64,000 nucleotides of DNA from positions 62,001 through 126,000 of the forward strand of contig JAFEMX010000003.1 of the NCBI GenBank assembly GCA_016892645.1, given 5' to 3'. The DNA comes from Micrococcaceae bacterium RIT 802. GTDB lineage: Bacteria > Actinomycetota > Actinomycetes > Actinomycetales > Micrococcaceae. Made by a program: the position numbers and the translations under genes. The notes beneath the pieces were generated by a model. The model saw nothing but the letters and a program-made list of their open reading frames with translations, had not been told where the DNA came from and searched no databases. How positions within the stretch are numbered: position 1 is the stretch's first letter; each line of letters opens with the position of its first letter. Below, in pieces: positions 8,206 to 15,743 of this stretch.

Positions 8206-9597
8206 CTAGCCGTAGATCGTTTCGCCGTCGTCGGACTCCTTCGAAATCCGCCGGGCGAGGAAGAGCCCCTCGAGGGCCAGTTCGATGGCGGCGGCCCGTT
8301 GGCCGTCGTTGACGGCGCCCGCCCGGGCGGCCACCTCGTCGTAGAGGTTCGAGCCGTCGAGGGAGGGGATATTGTCCAGGAACTCCCGGGCGGTGACCTC
8401 CTCCCCCGTGGTCACCGTCGTATGGCCGTCCAATGCCTCGACGAGGGGCCCGAAGTCGAGACCGCGATAGTGCACCCGGACCGCATCGGCGGTGGAGGTG
8501 CGCACGAGGTGGTCGAGGATGGCCTGCTCACGGCCCTCCTCACCGGATTCGAACTCGATCTTGCCGGAGAGCACGTCCACCGCGCTCTGCAGGTCGACGA
8601 TGCGCGCCACCGCATCCGTCTCTCCGCGCAGGGCACTGCGGCGCCGGGCCGCGGAAGCCACCGTCTCGGCTCCCGCGATGCCGAACCGGGCCGAGACGCC
8701 CGAGCTCTGGTTGATCGAGGGGGATTGGCGCAGGGCACGGGTGTAACGGGCCAGGATCTCCAGCAGCACTGCCGGGACGTCCGCGACCAGCCGTCCCTCC
8801 TGCCGGATCACGGCGACCTCGTCCTCGAGTTCATTCGGGTAATGCGTGCGGATCTCCGCGCCAAAACGGTCCTTGAGCGGCGTGATGATCCGGCCCCGGT
8901 TGGTGTAGTCCTCCGGGTTGGCGGAGGCGACGACCAGGACGTCCAGGGACAACCGGAGCACGTAACCGCGGATCTGGATGTCACGCTCCTCCATCACATT
9001 GAGCATGGACACCTGGATCCGCTCGGCCAGATCCGGCAATTCGTTGATGGCGATGATCCCCCGGTTGGAGCGCGGGACGAGGCCATAGTGGATGGTGTCC
9101 GGATCGCCGAGTCGACGGCCTTCGGCCACCCGCATCGGGTCGACATCGCCGATCAGGTCCGCGACGGACGTATCCGGTGTCGCGAGCTTTTCCACATAGC
9201 GTTCCGACCGATGGCGCCAGGCGACGGGCAGGCTGTCCCCTTCGGCGAGCAGGCGGTCCCGGGAGGACTGGGTGATCGGCTCGGAGGGATGCTCGTTCAG
9301 TTCGGACCCCTCGATCACCGGTGACCACTCGTCCAGGAGGCCGACCAGGGTGCGCAGCAACCGGGTCTTGCCCTGCCCGCGCTCGCCGAGCAGGACCACA
9401 TCATGCCCGGCGATCAGCGCACGCTCGAGTTGGGGCAGGACGGTGCGGCCGAAGCCGTACATCCCGGGCCACGGATCACGCCCCTCGGACAGGGCAGCCA
9501 ACAGGTTCTCACGTATCTCATGACGCAGGTCCCGGTAGACATAGCCGGCTGCGCTCAGTCCACCAACGGTGGAGATGTCGGGGCGATCACTCACCAT
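8206..9597 (-). CDS. MoxR-like / magnesium-chelatase-like AAA+ ATPase
   Basis: A 463-residue AAA+ protein. The Walker A motif GERGQGKT is at residues 71-78. A Walker B-like strand RGIIAINEL follows near residue 165, with Asn where an Asp is usual, and then a sensor-1-type VVASANPED segment. The helical-bundle C-terminal half resembles ChlI/MoxR chaperone ATPases. It is first in a two-gene unit with the VWA protein and divergent from the phosphatase gene. The ATG at 9597 has only a weak GGTTGG upstream. A role as a folding or metal-insertion motor is inferred from the family. Confidence 0.8.
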   Translation of the reverse strand: MVSDRPDISTVGGLSAAGYVYRDLRHEIRENLLAALSEGRDPWPGMYGFGRTVLPQLERALIAGHDVVLLGERGQGKTRLLRTLVGLLDEWSPVIEGSELNEHPSEPITQSSRDRLLAEGDSLPVAWRHRSERYVEKLATPDTSVADLIGDVDPMRVAEGRRLGDPDTIHYGLVPRSNRGIIAINELPDLAERIQVSMLNVMEERDIQIRGYVLRLSLDVLVVASANPEDYTNRGRIITPLKDRFGAEIRTHYPNELEDEVAVIRQEGRLVADVPAVLLEILARYTRALRQSPSINQSSGVSARFGIAGAETVASAARRRSALRGETDAVARIVDLQSAVDVLSGKIEFESGEEGREQAILDHLVRTSTADAVRVHYRGLDFGPLVEALDGHTTVTTGEEVTAREFLDNIPSLDGSNLYDEVAARAGAVNDGQRAAAIELALEGLFLARRISKESDDGETIYG

Positions 9598-9685
9598 CCA
9601 ACCGTAGACCCCGGACGCCCGGGAATCGAGGGCCAGGGGCGGCCGCACTTCCCGCTGCGGAAGGCGCGGAAAGGACCTACGCTGA

Positions 9686-10348
9686 ATGCTGATGGCCGAT
9701 GCATCCATGGCGGCGCCCCCGACGCCGTCGACCCTGCTTTTCCTGGTGCGTCACGGGGAAACGCCCACGACGGGCACGGTGCTGCCAGGCCGGGCCCCGG
9801 GGTTGCACCTGTCCGACCGGGGCCGGGCCCAGGCGGGGCAGATCGCCCAACGGCTCGCGGGGTTGCCGATCGACGCCGTCTACTCCTCCCCCTTGGAGCG
9901 GACGCTGGAGACGGCCGGGCCCACTGCGACAGGTGCAGGGCTCGGGGTCGTCGAGGTCGCCGGACTCCTCGAATGCGACGTCGGAGAGTGGACCGGAGCA
10001 CGCCTTGCCGATCTGTCGACCCTGCCGGAGTGGCGGACCGTCCAGCAGGCCCCCTCCACCTTCCGCTTCCCGGGGGGTGAGGGCTTCTCCGAAATGCAGG
10101 CGCGGATGCTCTCGACCCTCGACAAGCTGTGCACCGGCCACCCGGGCGGAATTGTCGTCTGCTTCTCCCACGCCGACCCGATCAAAGCCGCCGTCGCCCA
10201 TGCCCTCGGAACACCACTGGACCTCTTCCAGCGCATCTCCGTCAGCCCGGGGTCGGTCGCCGTGATCTCGCAACCCGCCGACCAGCCCCCCGCCGTGCTC
10301 ACGGTGAATTCAACGCTGGAACCCCTGATCGGGCTGAGAACCCGGTGA
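9686..10348 (+). CDS. Histidine phosphatase superfamily protein, MSMEG_4193 type
   Basis: A phosphoglycerate-mutase-like protein of 220 residues. LFLVRHGET carries the RHG catalytic histidine, YSSPLERTLETA is the second conserved block, and CFSHADPIKAAVA supplies the second catalytic His. Its position directly before an SCO1664-type gene matches the actinobacterial MSMEG_4193 subgroup of putative phosphomutases/phosphatases, whose substrate is not settled. ATG 9686 follows AAAGGA. However, a TACGCT hexamer at 9678-9683 would start transcription inside this codon run, so ATG 9692 is also likely. The stop overlaps the next start (GTGA). Confidence 0.85.
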   Translation: MLMADASMAAPPTPSTLLFLVRHGETPTTGTVLPGRAPGLHLSDRGRAQAGQIAQRLAGLPIDAVYSSPLERTLETAGPTATGAGLGVVEVAGLLECDVGEWTGARLADLSTLPEWRTVQQAPSTFRFPGGEGFSEMQARMLSTLDKLCTGHPGGIVVCFSHADPIKAAVAHALGTPLDLFQRISVSPGSVAVISQPADQPPAVLTVNSTLEPLIGLRTR

Positions 10349-11061
10349 ACCAAAACGTGGAGCACGCCCGCCAGCTGGAACTGCTCACCGGCGGGCACAT
10401 CACTCTCCTGGGGCGCATCCTGCGCAGCAGCAACGAGACGTTCCTCGCCCAGGTCTCCGATGAGCAGGGTGAGGCGTGGGCGGTCTACAAACCACTGGCC
10501 GGAGAACGGCCCCTCGTCGATTTCCCTCCGGGCCTGTACCGTCGCGAGCGCGCCGCATTCCTGCTCAGCGAACACCTGGGGTGGGGGTTCGTTCCGATGA
10601 CGATCATCCGCGCGGACGGACCCCTCGGCGAAGGGTCGTTGCAATGGTTCGTTGCAGGCGACCTCCGCCAGCACTATTTCACCTTGTACGCAGACGCGCC
10701 GCGGACCCATCCTGCGCTGGCGCGGATCGCCGTGTTTGATTGCCTGGCGAACAACACCGACCGCAAGAGCGGCCACGTGCTGATCGGTGACGACGATCGT
10801 GTCTGGGGCATCGACCATGGCCTCTGTTTTGCCGCAGACGACAAGTTGCGGACCGTCATCTGGGACTTTGCCGGGGAGGCGATCCCCGCCGACCAGCTCG
10901 GGGACGTGGCCTCGCTGGCCGAGGAGGTCCCCGACAACGTGGCCGAGTTGCTGGACCAGGACGAGGCCGATGCCCTTCGGCGTCGGGCGCGCCGCCTGGT
11001 CCGCGAGCGGGTGCTGCCAGGGGACCCAACCGGCATGCATTTCCCCTGGCCCCTCGTGTAG
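10345..11061 (+). CDS. SCO1664 family protein (PI3/4-kinase-like fold)
   Basis: A 238-residue protein of the SCO1664 family, distantly related to phosphatidylinositol 3/4-kinase-type phosphotransferases. A Lys-containing strand (WAVYKPLAGE) resembles the ATP-binding strand. CLANNTDRKSGHVL and WGIDHGLCF resemble the catalytic loop and the metal-binding aspartate motif. The GTG start at 10345 overlaps the preceding phosphatase stop (GTGA), so the pair is probably coupled. In many Actinobacteria a DUF3090 gene sits between these two; here it is absent. The function is unknown. Confidence 0.8.
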   Translation: MNQNVEHARQLELLTGGHITLLGRILRSSNETFLAQVSDEQGEAWAVYKPLAGERPLVDFPPGLYRRERAAFLLSEHLGWGFVPMTIIRADGPLGEGSLQWFVAGDLRQHYFTLYADAPRTHPALARIAVFDCLANNTDRKSGHVLIGDDDRVWGIDHGLCFAADDKLRTVIWDFAGEAIPADQLGDVASLAEEVPDNVAELLDQDEADALRRRARRLVRERVLPGDPTGMHFPWPLV

Positions 11062-11111
11062 GCCGCGGCACGACCATCGAACCCGCCCCACGCAGGTCCC
11101 CGGCGGGGTGC

Positions 11112-11117
11112 CACACT
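11112..11117 (+). promoter_or_regulatory. -10-like hexamer before the GNAT gene
   Basis: CACACT, then 6 nt, then the ATG at 11124. The same CAnnnT-N6-ATG geometry recurs before the second Rieske gene. Confidence 0.35.
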
Positions 11118-11123
11118 GGTGCC

Positions 11124-11702
11124 ATGAAGACCCTGCTCACGACGCGGAACCTCCGCTTGCGGTATTTCACCCCGCAGGACGCCGGCCTCCTCTTCGAGCT
11201 CGACGCGGATCCAGAGGTCATGCGCTACATCACCGGGGGTCCCGCCACGCCTTGGGACGAGGTGGAGTCCGACGTCCTGCCCGCTTTCCTGGACTACTAC
11301 CGCAGGACGGATGGGTACGGCTTCTGGGCGGCCGAACGGCTGGACACCGGCGGGTTCGTGGGCTGGTTCCACTTCCGCCCGGAGCAGGGCGCCCCGTCGG
11401 ACGTGCCCGAGCTCGGATACCGGCTGCGGCGCAGCGCCTGGGGGCAGGGGCTGGCGACGGAGGGTTCGGTGGCCTTGATCGACCGGGGGTTCACCGAGCT
11501 CGGCGTGCAGCGGGTCACGGCCAGCACCATGGCCGTCAACACCGCCTCACGGCGGGTCATGGAGAAGGCCGGGATGCGGTTGGTCCGCCACTTCGTCGCC
11601 GACTGGCCGGTCGCCATTCCCGGGGACGAGCACGGGGACGTGGAATATGCCATCACGCGGGCACAATGGCAGAACGACCGGCAGGCACCGGACCACACGT
11701 AA
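11124..11702 (+). CDS. GNAT N-acetyltransferase, RimJ/RimL type
   Basis: A 192-residue acetyltransferase of the RimJ/RimL branch. It begins LTTRNLRLRYFTPQDAGLLF as these enzymes do. The acetyl-CoA-binding A motif is seen in LRRSAWGQGLATEGSVAL, and ASTMAVNTASRRVMEKAGM is the classic C-terminal B motif. It transfers an acetyl group from acetyl-CoA to an amine, perhaps a protein N-terminus, antibiotic or small molecule; the substrate cannot be deduced. It is convergent with tRNA-Leu, with a shared hairpin between. Confidence 0.85.
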   Translation: MKTLLTTRNLRLRYFTPQDAGLLFELDADPEVMRYITGGPATPWDEVESDVLPAFLDYYRRTDGYGFWAAERLDTGGFVGWFHFRPEQGAPSDVPELGYRLRRSAWGQGLATEGSVALIDRGFTELGVQRVTASTMAVNTASRRVMEKAGMRLVRHFVADWPVAIPGDEHGDVEYAITRAQWQNDRQAPDHT

Positions 11703-11705
11703 AAG

Positions 11706-11738
11706 CCCCGATCCCTTGTGTTGCAAGGGATCGGGGCC
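11706..11738. terminator. Terminator shared by the GNAT gene and tRNA-Leu
   Basis: A perfect 13-bp stem (GCCCCGATCCCTT / AAGGGATCGGGGC) with a 7-nt loop. Read on the reverse strand it is followed by a TTTTA run, so it is a good intrinsic terminator for the tRNA transcript. It also lies 4 nt after the GNAT stop. Confidence 0.8.
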
Positions 11739-11741
11739 GTT

Positions 11742-11824
11742 GGTGCCCGAGGTGGGACTCGAACCCACACACCTTTCGATATCGCATTTTGAGTGCGACG
11801 CGTCTGCCATTCCGCCACTCGGGC
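11742..11824 (-). tRNA. tRNA-Leu (CAA)
   Basis: The reverse strand folds as a class II tRNA: a 7-bp acceptor (GCCCGAG/CTCGGGC), an anticodon loop with CAA reading UUG, a variable arm, and a T arm with GGTTCGAGTCC. The 3' CCA is encoded, unlike in the four tRNAs near 40 kb. Confidence 0.93.
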
Positions 11825-11973
11825 CTGCACATCATGCCCGGAGTCCGACCGGCCACGAGAACCGGGAGACATCACAGGGATGCGTTGCGCTAAACAACTC
11901 TACATGCCGATAGGCTTGATCATGAATCCGAGAACCCACCGCCCCGCTCCGCCGGGCAGCCAGGAGTAACGCC

Positions 11974-12576
11974 ATGACAGAAGCCGCCCCCGAGGCCACG
12001 TCGACGCCCGCCCGCCGGGTCGTTGTCGCAGAGGACGAAACGCTCATCCGGTTGGACATCGTCGAGATCCTCACCGGAGAGGGGTTCGAGGTCGTCGCCG
12101 AAGCGGACAACGGCGAGAAGGCGGTTGAATTGGTGCGCGAGCACCGCCCCGACCTGGTGCTCATGGACGTGAAGATGCCCGTCATGGACGGCATCTCCGC
12201 CGCCGAGACCATCGTCAAGGAACGCATCGCCCCGGTCGTGTTGTTGACCGCCTTCAGCCAGAAGGAACTGGTCGAGCGTGCCCGCGAGGCGGGCGCCATG
12301 GCCTACGTCGTCAAGCCGTTCAGCCCGAACGACCTCATCCCCGCCATCGAGATCGCCTTGTCCCGACATGAGGAGATCATTGCGCTCGAGAAGGAGGTCG
12401 GGGACCTGCAGGAGCAGTTCGCCACGCGCAAGCTGGTCGAACGCGCCAAATCGGTCCTCACCAACAAGATGGGCCTGACCGAGCCCGAGGCGTTCCGCTG
12501 GATCCAGAAGACGTCGATGGACCGCCGGCTGAGCATGCGCGAGGTCGCCGAGACGATCATCGCCCAGGTGAAGTAG
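11974..12576 (+). CDS. pdtaR: ANTAR-domain response regulator, PdtaR type
   Basis: A 200-residue two-component regulator. The N-terminal receiver domain carries the acidic pocket (VVAEDET) and the phospho-acceptor Asp65 in LVLMDVKMP. The C-terminal ANTAR domain (about residues 137-199) contains the RKLVERAKSVLTNK helix and the EAFRWIQKTSMDRRLSM RNA-binding helices. ANTAR regulators bind paired hairpins in nascent mRNA and act by antitermination. No histidine kinase gene is adjacent, which is usual for this orphan regulator. It is convergent with pyk, an arrangement conserved in Actinobacteria. Confidence 0.9.
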   Translation: MTEAAPEATSTPARRVVVAEDETLIRLDIVEILTGEGFEVVAEADNGEKAVELVREHRPDLVLMDVKMPVMDGISAAETIVKERIAPVVLLTAFSQKELVERAREAGAMAYVVKPFSPNDLIPAIEIALSRHEEIIALEKEVGDLQEQFATRKLVERAKSVLTNKMGLTEPEAFRWIQKTSMDRRLSMREVAETIIAQVK

Positions 12577-12607
12577 CAAAAGTCCCCGGCGGCACCGGTC
12601 CGCACAC

Positions 12608-12655
12608 AGTCCGGCGGTGGTCGGCCCACCGAGGTGGGCCGACCACCGTCGGACT
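12608..12655. terminator. Long terminator between pdtaR and pyk
   Basis: The arms starting AGTCCGGCGGTGGTCGGCC and ending in ACCACCGTCGGACT form a stem of more than 20 bp with a tiny loop, followed on the + strand by TTTATT. A second, outer repeat (AGTCCCCGG near 12581 and CCGGGGACT near 12661) encloses it. Confidence 0.85.
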
Positions 12656-12683
12656 TTATTCCGGGGACTGGCCCCGGCGGGAA

Positions 12684-14225
12684 CTAGTCGCCCTTCTCCT
12701 CGCGGCGAAGTGCGGCATGGTCCTCGTCCGCCTGCTCCTTGGTGCGCCAGGGGCCGACCTTCTCCTTGGGCGGCAGCTGGGTCTTGCTGCCGTCCAGCAG
12801 CTGCCCGGCGTCGGCGATGTCCCCGACGCGGTGGATGCGCAGGGAGTTCGTCGAACCGGCCTGTCCTGGAGGGGACCCGGCGGCGATGACGACCATGTCG
12901 TTGACCTCCGCCAGCCCCTCGGCCTGCAGCGCCTCGTCGACCTGGGCGGTCATCTTGTCCGTGTGGTCCGCGAAGGCCACCAGACGCGGTTGGACGCCCC
13001 AGACCAGTGTCATGATGTTGTAGGTCTGCTTCAACGGGGTGAACCCGAGCACCGGCTTCGACGGGCGCAGGCGCGAGAGCCGGCGGGCCGAGTCACCGGA
13101 CTGGGTGAAGGCCACGATGAACTTCGCGTCGAGCTGGTCCGCGATTTCCACGGCTGCGCGCGTGATCGCGCCGCCACGGGTCCGCGGACGCGTTCCCAGG
13201 GGTGGGATCCGTTCCAGCCCGTGGTCCTCGGTGGCGGTGATGATGCGGGCCATCGTCTCGATCGTCTCGATCGGGTAGGCGCCCACCGAGGTCTCGCCGG
13301 AGAGCATGACCGCGTCGGCGCCGTCGATGACCGCGTTGGCGCAGTCGGAGGCCTCCGCGCGGGTCGGCGTCGGGGATTCGATCATTGATTCGAGGACCTG
13401 GGTGGCCACGATGACCGGCTTGGCCCAGCGGCGCGCCAATTCGACGGCGCGCTTCTGCACCAGCGGGACCTGCTCCAGGGGTAGTTCCACGCCGAGGTCG
13501 CCTCGGGCCACCATGATGGAATCGAAGGCGTCGATGATCTCCTCGAGATTGTCCACCGCCTGCGGCTTCTCGATCTTGGCGATCACCGGCAGGCGCCGCC
13601 CTTCCTCGTCCATGATCTCGTGAACCCGCTGGATGTCCGAGGCGTTGCGCACGAACGACAAGGCGATCATGTCGACCCCCGCGCGGAGGGCCCAGCGCAG
13701 GTCGTCCTCGTCCTTCTCGCTCAGTGCGGGGACGTTGACGGCCACGCCGGGGAGGTTGATGCCCTTGTTGTTGGACACCTCTCCCCCGGTGACGACTTCC
13801 GTGACGACCTGGCGGTCGTCGACCTCGACCGCGCGCAGCGCCACGCGCCCGTCGTTGACCAGCAGCCGGTCACCCACGGCGACGTCCTGGGGCAGGCCCT
13901 TGAACGTGGTCGAGCAGATGTCGTTGGTGCCCTCGATGTCATCGATGGTGATCGTGAACCGGTCGCCCGCGACCAGCAGGTGGGGGCCGTCGGAGAAGCG
14001 CCCCAGCCGGATCTTGGGGCCCTGCAGGTCGGCGAATACCCCGACCGGGCGGCCGAGCTTTTCCGAGGCCTGCCGGACGTTCGCGAGGTTCTCCGCATGC
14101 GTCGAATACTCACCGTGGCTCATGTTCAGCCGGGCCACGTCGACGCCGGCCTGGATCGCCTGCATCGTCTTTTCGAAGGTCCCAATGGCCGGCCCGAAAG
14201 TGGCCACAATCTTTGCGCGTCTCAT
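12684..14225 (-). CDS. pyk: Pyruvate kinase
   Basis: A 513-residue glycolytic enzyme making pyruvate and ATP from phosphoenolpyruvate and ADP. The N-terminus RRAKIVATFGPAIGTFE, the ARLNMSHGEY substrate segment, VIAKIEKPQAVDNLEEII with the catalytic Lys, MVARGDLGVELPLEQV and VMLSGETSVGAYP are all diagnostic. The C-terminal domain is extended by a charged tail (KEKVGPWRTKEQADEDH onward). It lies 60 nt downstream of gltD and is probably read with it or from its own promoter there. Confidence 0.97.
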   Translation of the reverse strand: MRRAKIVATFGPAIGTFEKTMQAIQAGVDVARLNMSHGEYSTHAENLANVRQASEKLGRPVGVFADLQGPKIRLGRFSDGPHLLVAGDRFTITIDDIEGTNDICSTTFKGLPQDVAVGDRLLVNDGRVALRAVEVDDRQVVTEVVTGGEVSNNKGINLPGVAVNVPALSEKDEDDLRWALRAGVDMIALSFVRNASDIQRVHEIMDEEGRRLPVIAKIEKPQAVDNLEEIIDAFDSIMVARGDLGVELPLEQVPLVQKRAVELARRWAKPVIVATQVLESMIESPTPTRAEASDCANAVIDGADAVMLSGETSVGAYPIETIETMARIITATEDHGLERIPPLGTRPRTRGGAITRAAVEIADQLDAKFIVAFTQSGDSARRLSRLRPSKPVLGFTPLKQTYNIMTLVWGVQPRLVAFADHTDKMTAQVDEALQAEGLAEVNDMVVIAAGSPPGQAGSTNSLRIHRVGDIADAGQLLDGSKTQLPPKEKVGPWRTKEQADEDHAALRREEKGD

Positions 14226-14285
14226 ACCGAAAGCCTATCCGCCTTTACTCGTCTGGAAGAGGGGCGCGGACGAATCCGCACCTCG

Positions 14286-15743
14286 TCAGATCATGCCGAT
14301 GGGCTGGTCGGTTGGCGCCACGGGGGCAGGCAGCCGGGTTTCGCCCATCAGGTACTTGTCCACCGCGGCGGCGCAGGAGCGCCCTTCCGCGATGGCCCAC
14401 ACGATCAGCGACTGTCCGCGGCCGGCATCGCCGGCAGCAAACACGCCTGGCGTGTTGGTCATGTAGTAACCGTCACGGGCGACGTTGCCCCGGTCATCAA
14501 AATCGATTCCGGCCTGTTCATCCAGGCCGGCCGGTTCCGGCCCGGTGAAGCCCAGGGCCAGAAGCACGAGGTCGGCGGGAATCACGCGCTCCGTCCCGGC
14601 CTTGGGCCGACGGGCACCGTCGATGAATTCCGTTTCGGAAACCATGACGCCGGTCACACGACCGTCCTCTCCAAGGAACTCTACCGTAGATGCGAGATAC
14701 GTGCGATCACCGCCCTCCTCATGGGCGGACGCCACCTCGAACAACGTCGGGAACATCGGCCAGGGCTGGTGCCCTGGACGCTCGCCGGGCGGCTGCTTGC
14801 CGATCGCCAGCGTGGTGACCGATGCGGCCCGCTGGCGGTGGGCGGTGCCGATGCAGTCGGCACCGGTATCGCCGCCGCCGAGGATGACCACATGCTTCCC
14901 CGCGGCGTCGATCAGCCCGGGGTCCGCCTGCCCGGCCACCGAGCGGTTGGAGGGGACGAGGTAGTCCATCGCGAACTCCACGCCGTCCAGCTCCCGGCCG
15001 GGGATCGGCAGGTCGCGCGGCACGGTGGCGCCGGTGGCCACCACGACGGCGTCGTACCGCCGGCGCAGCTGGTCCCAGGAGATGTCCCGGCCCAGTTCCA
15101 CGTTGGTGCGGAACCGGGTGCCTTCGGCGCGCATCTGGTCCAGCCGGCGTTCCAGGACCCCCTTTTCCATCTTGAAGTCGGGGATCCCGTAGCGCAGCAG
15201 CCCGCCGATGGCGTCGTCGCGTTCATACACCGCGACGGTGTGTCCGGCGCGGGTCAGCTGCTGGGCGGCCGCCAGGCCCGCCGGGCCCGAACCGACGATG
15301 GCCACCGTCTGGTCGGTATGCCGCTCGGCCGGCACGGGGACGACGGAACCGTCCTCGAACGCCTGCTCGGCGATGGAGACCTCCACCTGCTTGATGGTCA
15401 CCGCCGGCTGGTTGATGCCCAGCACGCAGGAGCTCTCGCAGGGGGCCGGGCACAGCCGCCCGGTGAACTCCGGGAAGTTGTTGGTCTCGTGCAGCCGGTC
15501 GCTGGCTTCGGCCCGCCGGCCCTGCCAGGTCAGGTCGTTCCACTCCGGGATGAGGTTGCCCAGCGGGCAGCCCTGGTGGCAGAACGGGATGCCGCAGTCC
15601 ATGCAGCGCGAGGCCTGTTCCTTCAGGACGCCGTCCTGTTGGCGCTCGTACACCTCCCGGTAGTCCATGATGCGGACCGGCACCGGGCGACGCGGCTGCG
15701 TCACGCGATCGGTGACGGTCAGGAATCCGCGGGGATCAGCCAT
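14286..15743 (-). CDS. gltD: Glutamate synthase (NADPH) small subunit
   Basis: A 485-residue flavoprotein that passes electrons from NADPH to the large subunit. The N-terminal Cys clusters [14 protein letters not shown] and [10 protein letters not shown] bind two [4Fe-4S] centres. Two Rossmann motifs follow: [14 protein letters not shown] for FAD and [13 protein letters not shown] for NADPH. The ATG at 15743 overlaps the gltB stop by 8 nt (ATGGCTGA), so the subunits are translationally coupled. Length and domains are complete. Confidence 0.96.
   Translation of the reverse strand: MADPRGFLTVTDRVTQPRRPVPVRIMDYREVYERQQDGVLKEQASRCMDCGIPFCHQGCPLGNLIPEWNDLTWQGRRAEASDRLHETNNFPEFTGRLCPAPCESSCVLGINQPAVTIKQVEVSIAEQAFEDGSVVPVPAERHTDQTVAIVGSGPAGLAAAQQLTRAGHTVAVYERDDAIGGLLRYGIPDFKMEKGVLERRLDQMRAEGTRFRTNVELGRDISWDQLRRRYDAVVVATGATVPRDLPIPGRELDGVEFAMDYLVPSNRSVAGQADPGLIDAAGKHVVILGGGDTGADCIGTAHRQRAASVTTLAIGKQPPGERPGHQPWPMFPTLFEVASAHEEGGDRTYLASTVEFLGEDGRVTGVMVSETEFIDGARRPKAGTERVIPADLVLLALGFTGPEPAGLDEQAGIDFDDRGNVARDGYYMTNTPGVFAAGDAGRGQSLIVWAIAEGRSCAAAVDKYLMGETRLPAPVAPTDQPIGMI

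Noticed and set aside
11742-11824. tRNA-Leu 3' end as a phage or island attachment site
   Set aside because: No integrase gene, no repeated tRNA fragment and no change in gene character are visible on either side.
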